From Mnemiopsis leidyi (Eukaryota; Ctenophora; Tentaculata; Lobata; Bolinopsidae), in NCBI GenBank assembly GCA_000226015.1, contig JH153392.1:71763-134630 (forward strand): DNA of 62,868 nucleotides. Direction: 5' to 3'. The notes under the pieces were generated by a model. The model worked only from the letters and a program-made list of their open reading frames with translations. It searched no databases and was not told the origin of the DNA. Shown in pieces: positions 36,557 through 49,000 of the stretch. Position 1 is the stretch's first letter. Each line of letters opens with the position of its first letter. Position numbers and translations under genes: made by a program.

Positions 36557-36706
36557 GGCATATGCATTTAAAAGGTTTTTGAAAATCAATATTGATCATC
36601 GATGACTCATCGATGATCAACACCGTTTATGATGATCAATATACGATCATCGATGAGTCATCGATGATCAATATTGATTTTCAAAAACCTTTTAAATGCA
36701 TATGCC
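36557..36706. mobile_element. Palindromic MITE, 150 bp, with 8-bp target duplication
   Basis: Two arms of about 63 bases, starting GGCATATGCATTTAAAAGG, are perfect inverted copies around a loop of about 24 bases. The element is flanked by ATTAAAGT on both sides (36549-36556 and 36707-36714). An 8-bp duplication is the mark of hAT-family transposition. The arms are intact, so the insertion is young or kept by hairpin conversion. Confidence 0.8.
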
Positions 36707-36734
36707 ATTAAAGTTAATAAACGAGTTAGACTGA

Positions 36735-39700
36735 CTTACTTACTGACTTAAGTCGGCTTCTTAGTCCGAGCAGCTATGGCACCCCTCCACACAACACCAT
36801 CAAGCATCATCGTCCGGATCTCGTCAGTACTAGACAGGCTAGTATTCCTCGTTAGCATGTCGATGTAGATGAGGAGCTTGTTTTCCAGAAGGTCTTCATG
36901 TTTGCCAGAAGGTCTTCATGTCTGGCAATATGGTCCGCCATTCCTATGCGCCTGTTTGCTATCATCACCGATGACATTGGGACGTTTCCTTACACATCAG
37001 CATTGGTAGTCCTTTTTTCCAGCTGATGTTAAGAGCCATTCTAAGCATTCTGCTGTAGCAACCATTGACGCGCTTTACCAGAGAGCGGCCAATTGTCCAG
37101 GTCTCCAAACCATACAAGAGAACAGAATCTACAGTCGTTCTGTGAAAAGACGGATCTTCATGTCTCTACGCATCCCTGACCTCCAGATGTCTTTGAGCTG
37201 GTGGCATGCTCCCCATGCTTTCCCCTTTCTTACTTCAAAATCCCTCTCAGTCCTCATGATGTGACTTCCCAGGTACACAAAATCATCGACCTTCTCCAAC
37301 TCCTCTCCTCTTTGATGATGGTGCTGTCGTCATCGGAGAGATAAACCCCGATGTATTTGGTTTGACTCTCAATGAGGTGCTGTTCAATTGAATTTGCAGC
37401 AAGCTCGACACTGTGAAGCAGGTCTTGTGCTTCAGCAACAGTGTCAGTCCTCATAGCTAAATCGTCTGCAAAGTCAACGTCTGTTACCTTGACGGCAGGA
37501 TGTCTTCTACTCCTTCTAGGGTGGACAGTGAACCCCAGCTCTTTACCCACAGGAGCAGTGATCATCACATAATCGATGGCAATAACAAAGAGGTAAGGTG
37601 CCAACTGCCAGAGTGTCTCCCTGCATATACTTCTATATATAGAAGGCTTCCGTTATACCATCCTCTGTGATAACTCTAGCCAAGGTGTTTTCATACATGG
37701 CTTCTAATGAGCTTGACGATACGCCAAGAGTATTTTCATAAGTACAGTGTACACCTCAGTGGACACTATCAAAGGATTTTTTAAAGTCTATAAACAGCAA
37801 GAGAGCGGTCAAGTTCTTATCTCGCGCTCCTTCCAGAATCCTCCGAAGACAAAGTATGTGGCTGGTGGTACTACGTCCCTCCCAGAAACCATTCTGGTTG
37901 ATACTGAGTATGTTCTCCATTGCTGGTCTGATTCTGTTGAGGATCATGCGATTGAGTGTATTGCTGACAAATGATGCCAGTGCAATTCCTCTGTAGTTGT
38001 CGACTTTGGTCAGATTCCCCTTCTTGGGCACAGGAATGATGTTTAGCTGCCGCCACTGGTCTGGGACACTACCATCATCCATTCATCCAACGCACTATTG
38101 CAGAACCGTACAATTAAGTTATTAAGATCGACTCTTTGAAGGATTTCTGGAGCAATGCCATCTTCTTCAAAGGCCTTTCCCTCCTTAATACAATTCCGTG
38201 TCTCAAGCAGTTATTTTTTGCTGAAGTAATCTATCCGGATATTCTGTGGAGGATGAACGGTCGGCACTATACCATCTTTTCATCTGGAACTGCTGGTGGT
38301 TGTCCAAGAAGTTTTGCGAAGTGTTCTTGCCATGGTTCTTCAGCCTCCCTTTAGCACCACGTCTCCATCTATCAGACTACAAGATTTGTTCTTCCGTCAA
38401 TTGGTGTCGTTAATGAGAGCCCAGCTCTCCTTGCTTTTACATCTGTCTGCAGCAATCTCAGCTTGCCTAATCTTGCTAGACAGGGATTCTTCAGCTACGA
38501 CTGCCTAACTACTTTCAAGAGCCTCCTTACAATCTCTGACAAGATCTCTGGTTTCCTTTAAATGGGCCAGAGTGGTAGTCTTCTTTAGCTTTGAACAGAT
38601 TCCTCTTTCTTTCTGGTACCGGGTACCCTGACATCCTTAGAAGGGTCGTCTTTTCGTCTTTGTGGGATGTGCTCAAGTAGTTTTTGTTTGTATCATGGAC
38701 TGCACAGTGCACCCATGAACTTGCCATACTCTGCAGTTGGGTTGAGCGGTTCCGCGGGTTCTTGGTTGAGGAGCAGAGAGAACCTGTTCCTAACTTCAAT
38801 AGAATAATTTCTTGCAATTCTTGACTTTATTTGAGGGGGTTGTAGTCATATCTGCCTATCCTTGGTGCAGCCTGGCATTTTCTGCTCAGTTTAACAGCAC
38901 TCATCACAGCACGGTGATAAGACCCAAGAGAGTTGAATGAATTGGAGACAAAAGTTTCTTTAATTGAGTTGCGCCATTTCCTCCTCACCAGTATGTAATC
39001 AATCTGACTCTTGCTCAGTTTCCCGTCAGAAAGATGCGTCCATAGTTTGTTAGAGCGCCTTTGAAATCTGCGGTTTGTTGGTTTGTTGCCTCAAGGTTAC
39101 CTTCTAGTATTGTATCTCTGAGAAAGCCTCCATTTCTGTTAGATACGGCCTGATGCCAATAGCACCCAGAATCCTGCTCATTCAGTTTGCTGAGATGTGC
39201 ATTAAGGTCACCTGCAACAATTAGCATATCAGATGGTGGGCTGGGACATCTCGTGTTGCATTTCTCAGTTCCTCATGAAAGTCCTCAGCTTCCTCACATG
39301 TTGCTGCCTTAGTTGGGCTGTAAGCAGTTATCACTATGAGCCGAGAGTTCCCATGAAACGAGATCAAAAAGATTCTTTTCCGATATGACGTCAAAAGCCT
39401 CACAGCCTTGTAGGCTTTTTTGGCCAGCACGGATTCTACACCTCCAGTAGCAGCTTGTCTATACCGTTCCTCCAAGCAGAGGATGTGATCAGGTACTGGG
39501 CACCCTTATTCAGTCTTTCAGTCCTTATCTCCTCATTATGCCCTTTGCGATGCTCCTGTATTACTAGCATGCTGCAATAATATTGCAGTGCAATATTACT
39601 TTTGAGAAAAAGGGAGGCAAGCTCAGCCCTCTTATCAGCCGACAGCCCTCCCTAACAGTACAAACATTTAGTGTCCCTATATATGTCCTTTTCCTGTATG

Positions 39701-39850
39701 TAACTAATCCTGTACCTTTCCTTTCATGATGTCTTGGACTCAACTGAACATCATCATCCGACCGTCCTGGGGCATGGGGAGAGCTTTGGGCCAAACAAGT
39801 CAACAAGCGGCTGCTCCTCCACGAGATTCGTGTTAGGGGCTCGAGGGAAG
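36735..39850 (-). mobile_element. RTE-like LINE, nearly full length, broken
   Basis: The minus strand carries an endonuclease start (YIGTLNVCTVREG, about 39690), an ITAYSPTKAATCEEAEDF block (39300) and a GDLNAHLSKLNEQ block (39190). It then has a reverse transcriptase with NYRGIALASFVSNTLNRMIL and NQNGFWEGRSTTSHILCLRR (37900), FIDFKKSFDSVH (37770) and DVDFADDLAMRTDT (37450). This EN-plus-RT set matches the RTE/BovB-like group often annotated as CFDP2-like. I count at least six frame breaks or stops, so it is inactive. A CTTA/CTGA-rich tail at the lower-coordinate end, near 36735-36755, is consistent with its 3' end. Confidence 0.8.
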
Positions 39851-39859
39851 GCTTGTTGT

Positions 39860-40580
39860 GGAGGGGTTTCGATCTAGCTGACGGATCTTAACTGGCAGGA
39901 GGCACCAGCAGGGTAACCCCTCTTCGATAGTTTAGTACTATATAATGATCGAATCAGTGGAGGAAATGACATTTTATTAGTCATATTTACAAAACAAAAC
40001 GTCTACTCTTGATTTGTTATGGTAAAATTGGAATAGGAAGCTATGCAGAGTATTTTAAGAATAACCATTCTTTCAAAATATTTTAAGAGTACCTACAGAC
40101 TAAGTATATACATTCAGAATTCTAGAATACTTTCGAATTCGGGCCATGTTTAAGTTTAATAATGAACTAAACCTGCATCCGTAAAAAAATTGTTGTGTGT
40201 CCTGGTGTATTATAGTTTTGCAGTATGACTCTAAAAATAAATCATGGTTTATAATTCGGTTCTTAATTACACTGCCCAGGTCCACTCAACCGTATTTCGA
40301 GTTACTAGCAAGCAAGTTTTTATTGTGCGGTGGCACGTGACTCAGTAAGCATGCTAAGAAATCTTGTAATGATTTTGTGAATTATTAACCGTCCTGCTTA
40401 CGTAGTCTATTCTACAATCTTTATCTTGGATACTGTTAGTGTTACGTCTTACTAAGATAATTGCCTTGCACTACAATAAAACTGATTCCGATGCTTCATT
40501 TCGATCTTGGATAAACGGCATTTCTGTGCGCCATACGAAAAATTTCATTTTTCAGAAAGATAGTTTTGTTTAATATTTGT
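39860..40580. other. Intergenic; possible missing 5' exon of next gene
   Basis: No gene recognised. A good acceptor (TTTTTCAG) at about 40556 and another AG at 40562 precede the first assigned exon of the next gene. A signal-peptide exon may lie in this stretch or further upstream, but I could not find it. Confidence 0.35.
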
Positions 40581-40587
40581 GAGCGAA

Positions 40588-43500
40588 ATGGACAAATTAT
40601 GCCTCAGAATAAAAGATGAAAAATCTTTTACCACCATTATCAGGTATATTTATTTATACTATGATGTTTCATCTATCTTTCCTCCACCTATTTCCTATTC
40701 CCCTCCCCTGCAGCCTCTCTCCAGCTGTCTCCCTCTCCCTCACTTAGTCCCTCCAAATTTTCTATTTTTATTGGCTTGGTCCCAATTTTAATTTCATAAC
40801 TTTATAACGTAAATTCTTGGCGGTAATTTTTTGAGTCACTATTATAGCCTATCCATATTTCGCCTTTTTATATTTCAACTAAATTAATCAGTTAGTTAAT
40901 TGTTAACTAAATTAATCGTATTTCAGATGCGACAAAGACGAATGTTGCTATGACGACCGAGTTTTCACCCTCACAGATCAAGAACCGCTACCCTCAATCA
41001 TCTGCAATGAAAAATGGGAAAAATGTCTAAACTCTGCTGCACCGGTCAAAACATCTGGTTTAACTGATGTGGAGAAAATCTGGCTGATCGTGTTATGTGT
41101 GCTTATCTTTATCGTCCTTCTTGTTATCATCTATTTCACTTGGAGACTCTATCGACAGCAGAAACGCCAGAAAAAGCACGTTGGCACGGAGCCAGCTGCC
41201 ATGGTGATTAACATTGAGGCTACCGAAACCAAACCCAGATTAGTTGAAGCAGCGCAGATTTTAGTGTCCAACGCGACGTTAAGAACGACAACTCGGGAGA
41301 AGGATCCTGAGAATCTGGAGGAAAAACTGTTTAGTTTGATAGACAATAGGGAGGAGGAGAAGCTTGCCGCGTTTTTAGAGACAGTTGAGGGATATTATGA
41401 GGGTCAGATAGATCAAGGCACGCTTGCTAACGCTAAGGGTGAGCTCCGTTTCCTGTTTACTTTCGAAGTTTCCAGCGGTCTATCAATTTTAAGATATTAT
41501 CTAGTCAACACATTGAACTCGGTTGCATATCAATAATTGATTGAACTCAATAATTTAAGACTCAGAGATAACAATGCACTTCATTTCCAACACCGTACAT
41601 TTTATTCAAAACACGCGACATGCCAAGGATAACATTCTCACGCCCTGCATCTCTCTTCAGGAGTGCTGGAAGCGTGGAAGTTGGAGAGCGAACTTCAAAA
41701 CTACTGCGACAAGACGGAGGGCTTGCAGCCAGCAGAGTTGCTCAGACTCCAGTCCTGCATTCAGCGAGCAGAGGAGACACCTTTCTCTTCTCACGTCCAT
41801 CCTCTCATCTTCAAGCATGCATCCAAGAGATTGAGTTCCGAGCTTGGAAAACAGGTATTATTATTATAATGTCGCTTATAATGGGAAGGTATTGCAATGT
41901 AACCCCAAGGGAACCGAAGATATATCAAATTCTTGGCTGTCGACATCCACTGTGTGATTATCAAGCTTGAATTCTTGATAGTTAATTTGTGATCTCATCA
42001 CCTACTGCTGTATCAAAAACCCCATCGGCGTCTATTAAAGCGCTTTACACCAGAGCCCAATGATTTAACACCTCTTGGCCCCGCACTGGCTTGATTCTCA
42101 AGCTAGAGCACGATATTTACTGCATGCCTTCTAAGTGTTTTAAAACTACTACTTATATAGCAACACAACATTCAACAATACAGTTTTGAATTCCGATTGT
42201 GATCCAACTACAGACACATTAATTTATCTAACACATCTACATCTATTACATACGTACCACATATGACCTATAACATACGTACCACATGTTTGTCCAGAAT
42301 ATGACCTATTACATACGTACGACATGTTTGTCCAGAATATGACCTATTACATACGTACCACATGTTTGTCCAGAATATGACCTATTACATACGTACCACA
42401 TGTTTGTCCAGAATATGACCTATTACATACGTACCACATGTTTGTCCAGAATATGACCTATTACATACGTACCACATGTTTGTCCAGAATATGACCTATT
42501 ACATACGTACCACATGTTTGACCAGAATGTGACACGGGAGTTGAAGATGAAGATGAAAGATGCGATGGATAACAACGATCTGGAACAGTTGGAAAACTTG
42601 GTTGATATTATCAGGGCAAAGCAGTTAGACCGGGAATTCGAAACTGAGTTGTGGTATGTGATTGATTGGTTAAAATTCTATTTTGCTATTCATGGCCATT
42701 GACGACTATCGACAATTTTTCATACAATTCGTAGGTTTTTCATACAATTCGTAACACTATAAAAGTGTCGTCAATTAAAGGAACATTGAAGAGTTTTTTT
42801 TCTTCCCCAAGGTATGCACAATGTCAATTTGAAAAAAGCAGCACGGCTGTTTTAGTTGAAGGTCTCAAGTATGCCCTAGAAAGCAAGGATGCTACTGCCA
42901 TCAAAAAGGCTATTCAGGTTTGCATTCATCTTTCTTCAAAGAGAAATTATAGGTTTGTCCTTTCAATTTTCCATTACCTTTATCTTGAGGCAGTTCTCTT
43001 CAGTTTGACAACATTGTCTTTATATAGCGTGCAGAACAGAGTAAGGTCCACTCTAAAGATCTGAACAAACTTTTGGAGGATGCCAGATTAGTGTTAAGCA
43101 ATGTTGCGGAAACGGAAAAGCTAAAAAACCTCCACAAGCTAAAAATAGTGAATGCCATTAAAAGCCGGGATACTCAGCGGATGGAGCAAGCTTTACATGA
43201 CGTTAAAGTTGATGGTTTTGGTACGTTTGATTTAGCTTCATGGCGCACTCAGCTTTAAGTCTTTCGTTTTAGAATATTGATTTTGGGGATTTACTAGATG
43301 ACCCAAATAACAATCCTGTTAGATACGCAGCGCCGTAGCAATCAAACGTATGCATACGTAAACGTATTTGTAGCCGACATTTCACGTATTCCGATATCCC
43401 AGACATTTTGAACGAAAAAAAATTAAGATTTGACCCTGTGAAATTTAGTCCCAAATAGTAATACGTCTAAAATTTGTCCAAAATACACGCGCAGATTTAA

Positions 43501-45087
43501 TTTAAATTCAAACATAATATGTATGAGTAAGACTCGAAATGTGTCAAACGTGGTTATCAATCAGGAGAAGATTTAAAGCCTGCTATAAATGATCTAGAGA
43601 TGGCACTGAAAAGGAAATATCTTCAAAAAAGGTTGAAAGGAAATCTTAACGTTGCAATTCAAGTAAGCACTACGTTAACGTTGATAAGAAAATATAAAAG
43701 CTTTGTCAGTTATTTGGTAATAAGTCATGTGCTTCAATTTTGTTTATCATTATGGGCGATTTCTGAAATCACTTCAAATAATTATTTGAAAAAATAGAAA
43801 AACATTCTCGGCTAATTATTATGTATCAGTTCCTACAGAACCTCGACCTCGTGAAACTGAGACGAGCTATCAACGAGGTAACGACTGCTGGTTTCCTCTC
43901 CGAACTGGGGATCGAGCTTGATGAGGTACCAAATGTTTAGAAGTTTTAACAGTCAAGCTTTATTTCACCTCTTTAAAGAAATGAATATTAAACCTTGACC
44001 ATTCCTGCCCAGCTATGTTGAAAAAACATTGGTCATTCATTTGTTCTGTTGTTCTTATCATGAGTCTCTATGTCTATGATGCAGCATATTACCATAATAA
44101 TGTTATTTTAAATGAGCGATATTCAAAGTAATTATTTGACAGTTCCCTTACAACTTTATTACCTAATTCCCAATGCTTGCAGGCACAAGGCTTACTTTCC
44201 AAGCTTGAGCGGCTAGAACTGATCAAGAAAGCGGTGATGGAGCTAACTAACGGGCACATCGCAGAAATAAAGAGTTATTCTGCACCACCAGTCCAGGTTA
44301 GATCATTTTTCTCCTAGCCTTTTGAGATAGAGGTCGATCTTCCATATAGTCTATAGGTAAGGAGGAAATGGGCACCTTAAAAGAGGATCGATATCAAGTT
44401 GCTACAATGTTGCGTGACGCCCATATAATGGAATATATTTTCAGGTACACAAGGTTCTGATGGCGTTGCTGATAGTGCTTGGTGAGGATCCAGAGGTGGT
44501 TCGGGACTGGTTTGAGGTATGCTATTAAGTGGGTGTTATATAACCCAACATTTCCCACCTGGATAAGCCAGATCGCTTCAGCTGTCATTGTCTTCTGTTA
44601 TCGACATGTTCAAAGTTCAACGCGCCTTAATAATACTCTTATAGCCGTTACTTATACCCAAAGAAACATTACAGCTTCAAAATAAAGTTCACTTTAATGA
44701 ATCGACATTAAACTTGTATTTAGATACAAGTGTTGTTGGTTAAAACTGGAAAGATGTCACTAAAGAGAAGGATTCAGGAATACAACTCCATAAATCTTAG
44801 CACTAACAACGCCAAAAGAGCAGCCAACATTATTGGCGACATCAAAAGTGACGAAGTAGGTTACTGAGGCATTGCTGCTGGTATTTTAAAATTCGTTCTT
44901 TTCCTTTTGCGTTGAAATATTTTGCTTTTTTCCATTAAAATTGCAGTTACCTCAAGCACATATTTCAAATTTTGATTGCTCGATTAATTTTCAGTTGCAG
45001 AGCATCAGCAAGGCAGCAAAGGTGTTTTATTTGTGGACCTCAGCAGTTGTTGAAGACCGCCTGTCCCAAGAAGTCATTCTCCAGTAG
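40588..45087 (+). CDS. Single-pass membrane protein with helical repeats and dynein stalk/microtubule-binding-like C-terminus (12 exons, 5' end uncertain)
   Basis: Exons, all in phase: 40588-40643, 40927-41438, 41661-41854, 42526-42653, 42812-42917, 43028-43220, 43565-43662, 43830-43925, 44183-44296, 44445-44516, 44724-44855 and 44995-45087. They give about 597 residues. A short Cys-rich outer part precedes one membrane helix (IWLIVLCVLIFIVLLVIIYF) and a basic stop-transfer (RLYRQQKRQKKH). The cytoplasmic part is almost all helix, in repeats of the form L..AL...D...L..AI. The final 140 or so residues match the dynein heavy chain stalk tip: LIKKAVMELTNGHIAEIKSY, then APPVQVHKVLMALLIVLGE, and SISKAAKVFYLWTSAV. 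Dyneins have 'L....I.EIKS...PP..V..VM.A..ILLG' and 'VS.AA..L..W..A' here. The chain ends just after the tip, so the return strand of the coiled coil is absent. Microtubule binding at a membrane is inferred. No signal peptide was found, so the N-terminus is probably incomplete. Confidence 0.68.
42250..42525 (+). repeat. 38-bp minisatellite carrying 3' splice-site copies
   Basis: About seven units of AATATGACCTATTACATACG followed by TACCACATGTTTGTCCAG. Each unit ends in a usable-looking acceptor (TTTGTCCAG|AATATGAC). The last one, TTTGACCAG|AATGTGAC, is the acceptor of the exon starting at 42526. Confidence 0.9.
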
Positions 45088-45089
45088 TA

Positions 45090-46085
45090 GTCCGGCTCAA
45101 ACTAACCTTAACTAGAATATATCCTTATTCTCAGTGAAATTTTCGTGGTTTAGAAAATATTTGTTATAGAGCCGCCGCCAGAAAAGGTTTCGGGGGAGTA
45201 AATTGTGCATATTTTTGCATATGTATTTTTAGTTCACCTACAGTGAGGTTAAAAACTGCAGGACACTTTTAAGACTATACTTTTTAATGATTTTTAGAAC
45301 TGACGTAATATTTGCTATTTTGAAAAGTAGTTTTTAAAGACATGATGATCACATGGACATCAGCATGAATTAGTTTTTAGTTCTTTATCAAATACACTTG
45401 ATTTTTATGTAAATTCAGGAATTCTACATCCCAGATTTCTGTATTGATTATTTTAAACGTTTCATCGATTTGACGATTGAACCGTTAAATCCAAAATCTA
45501 ACTTGAAGAAGACAAGTAATACTCAAGCTTTCTGGAAGAAGCAAAAATTGCACTGCTTTAACAGTGCAAATTTTTACTAAAAATTGTGACAGATAAAATT
45601 CATTCCAATAACTTAAAACACTCAAATAAAAACTTTCATGCGAATAATTTTGATCTTATTGAATCTATAATTTTGACAAGAATTCTAGGTGTTTCTTGAA
45701 TTAATTGGATATTAGGTCTAGTAAACATGACAACCTGATTTGTCACTAAGATATTCCTGAAAATGTAAACTAATGCTAACACCCGTCTCTATAACCCCAT
45801 TATTGATTAGCCAGCCTTATTAAAAGCAGAAATAAATATATTTTTGAGTCAAAGCCATATTTTTGTCTACAGAAAAAAGATCGTACAAGTGTCAGTCCTC
45901 TTCATTATCAGACCACCAGATGCTAACGGTAACAGTAACACAACAGTTTGCAAACAGTAAGAATCAATTTTGAACCCTATTTCAGAGCGCAAATGGGGCG
46001 TCAATACCCTCATTGCTTAGCAGTTAAGATTTCAATTGAAATAAGACGAAATATTCTACAAAAATGTACCAAAACTGAACTGATG
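45090..46085. other. Convergent intergenic stretch
   Basis: This separates the 3' ends of two converging genes. A candidate poly(A) signal AATAAA lies near 45833. A hairpin (GCACTGCTTTAACAGTGC) lies near 45551. No gene is seen. Confidence 0.5.
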
Positions 46086-46090
46086 AACTT

Positions 46091-49000
46091 CTATTTTGAA
46101 TAAGACCACATTAACAGTTGAGCTAGCAGTCGTGGATCGCTGGGGGATGAAGCCTCTATACAGTCTTTTCTGCGAACCGATGTCAAACCTAAAATAGAAA
46201 AGTCAAAATCAGCACCCAATTCAGCATTTTGCATTTCGACGTTTTGTAATACTCTGAGGTGGGAGGATTGCCCCACCAAGTAGGCCCGGAGACATGCACT
46301 ACAAGATTTACAAGATTACACCATGCACTATATAAGTGTAACTTAACTTTGCAATGCTTCTTAATCAGAATTTACATATTTGATCAAGCTAATCGAAAGG
46401 AGGTGGCCAGCAGTATACATTTGAACATCTACATTAAGTTTCAAACCTTTTACTTCGTAGTCATCAAAACCAATTCCAGCTGCACAGAGTAGAGAGGGGA
46501 GGTCCTCATCACCGGTAACTAGACTTATACAACTAACTGGACCCTGATGTTTAAGAGTTGGACTTGGTTAATACAACAAGACCTTTATGATTACCAAACA
46601 GTCTGAATATCAATACTATTATGTCATACTGTGGAGCAGGTAGAAAAATGAGAAGATAATATTTTAAAAGTTTGATGAATTAAATCCAGCCCTAGCAAAC
46701 ATTAATGTGATATATTTCTCTTACCTGGTTACCATAGATGGAGAACAGTATGTGTTCCTCATTCAGACTCTGGACACGGGTTCTAACGATCGAGTCGACA
46801 TCGAACGAAGCCAACATGTCCTGTATCTCCTGTCCCTCGACTGACATGTTGGATACTGAGTGTGAAACTGTGGGTGATAGGCCACCTTGGTCATTTGTAG
46901 GACAAGTTTTGTCACACATGAAAATGCAGGGGTCGATATTTATTGGCTATAAAAACAGTTGATCCCTCAATTTTAAGTCGTTCGGCCGTAACGGCAGACA
47001 TAAAATATCATCACCTAATTGAATTCAACAACTACTCTGTTCATCCCACCTGAATGTTTTGGGTCGCTTGGATCTTCCTCAGTCTCCATAAAGTCAAACG
47101 TTTCATCCCGATTAAGCGATTTCCTCTCCTGCCCCTCCACAACCTCATCCACCTCAGTTTCTTCATTCTCTTCAGTTTCCCACACAGGATCGCACTCTGT
47201 CAACGAGCTACCCCGAGATTTGGATCCTTCTCTCACCTCCGACATGGCCACAGCATTCGATGCTGCTGCCTTTTCATCAGCAGGGGGAGTCCCCCCGTCT
47301 TGCTCTGGGATCCGTTCCTGTCCTTGCACGTGGAAAGGCTTGTCCCCGGGGTCCCAGCTCAGTTCGTCGTCAACACTGTTGAGGTGAGAGTCCCTACCGT
47401 CTACCGGGGAGACCTGGCAGCTGGGGGGAGTGTCCACCGGGAACATCACTGAAATTTTATTGTGAATTTTAAATTTTCAATGAGATTCTATTCGGACTTG
47501 TTCATCATCTTTCGATAAAACCTATTTCACAGTTACTTTTTTTCACGTAATAACTGCCTTACCATTCACAAATAATGCATCTGCAATGCAAAACATATTG
47601 GAACAAATTGTATCAGTCGCTTCAATTTCTTCTAATGATATAAAAACATCAATACCAGCAAGAACTACTCCGATGTTCGTCCCAATCCAGACGAGAGATC
47701 CATCGTAAAACATGGTGGTTATGTAGAGGTCACTTCGTTGTAAGTCTAGTCCGTGTCTCAGACCGGTTCTTAGCAAGTAACCCTGAATGTGCGATGGTAA
47801 GTTAGGTTGATCAATACCTATTATCTACGGTGCCATTCGGAAATTGTTAGAATAAACATTTCAGAATTGTTAAAATAAACATTTGACGTAAAAAGCAGAC
47901 GGTAAAACAATCATTTGTATCATATACGTCCGACGAATGCGCCTGTAGAAATGAATAAATCTTGTGATTGGTCAGCATTGATTCTAGACTACCAAGTAAG
48001 TACCAAAAAAGTTTCAGTCTTTAAATCTAAGCAAATCACTGTCATAAGATTAATTAAGGTTCACCTTTAAAGAAATAACTCTAAGAATCTGCCGTGTTTC
48101 TTGAGAGAATATGACGATTTTCGTAGAGTTCGACAAACTAATCCACACAGTGCCCGCTACGTGGAGGATTTCACGGATACGCTCGTTGTTGCCTATCACA
48201 ACATCTACCTGAACAATGGATGTAGTCGATGATAAGACTCAGGCTTTGATGAAAAGGTCTAACATATCGTCATATCATAAGTAAATAAAATCATAAGTAA
48301 TTGAATGATATTAAGTAATCAAAATTTAATCATGAGTAATTAAAATGTTTGCCAGGACTTGGTAGGAGTACATAATATTAATGCACTCAGCAATCTATCG
48401 CTAATTACTTAACTCATAGTAGTTTTAATAGTTATTATAATAGTATTAAAATAGACTACGACACATTTGTCACCTGACCCGAGTCGAACATATTCGGGAT
48501 TTAAAATTGCAGGCTGAGATTGTTGGAGAGTTTATGGGTTATGCAATATGCAAATGTTATATTGGATTGAATATTGTGTCAGGATGATTAAACCAATTTT
48601 GGTAAGAATACATGTCTTGCGCTGTGATCATATCCTAGCCTAGCTGCTTGTGACAAACAGCGGGAAGTAAATTTGTTTTAGTTTGGTAGAACTGTAAATA
48701 GAAAAATTATGCAGAAATTATGTCCAACAACAATATGAATTGCATCATAAGCTGACATGTACTAATGTAAAAATAAGCCAACTATCCAACTCCAGACCTC
48801 GGCAGAACACTTGCGAAAATAGGTAAACTTGTTTCTCTTGTTTTAAAATGTTGGAACTCGCGATGGGTTAAATTAGACAGATCATCCTTCAGAAATACAC
48901 CAAGATTCTAGATCAAGTTCTACAAGTGTAAAATCAACCAGGGGACAGAAAACAACATTCTGGTCGTAGAAAGTTAGAGTGGTTGGTATGTCTGAGTCTC

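Noticed and set aside
47054-47452. 132-codon plus-strand frame opposite the JIP exon
   Set aside because: It is the antisense shadow of a Ser/Glu-rich JIP linker exon that splices in phase on the minus strand.
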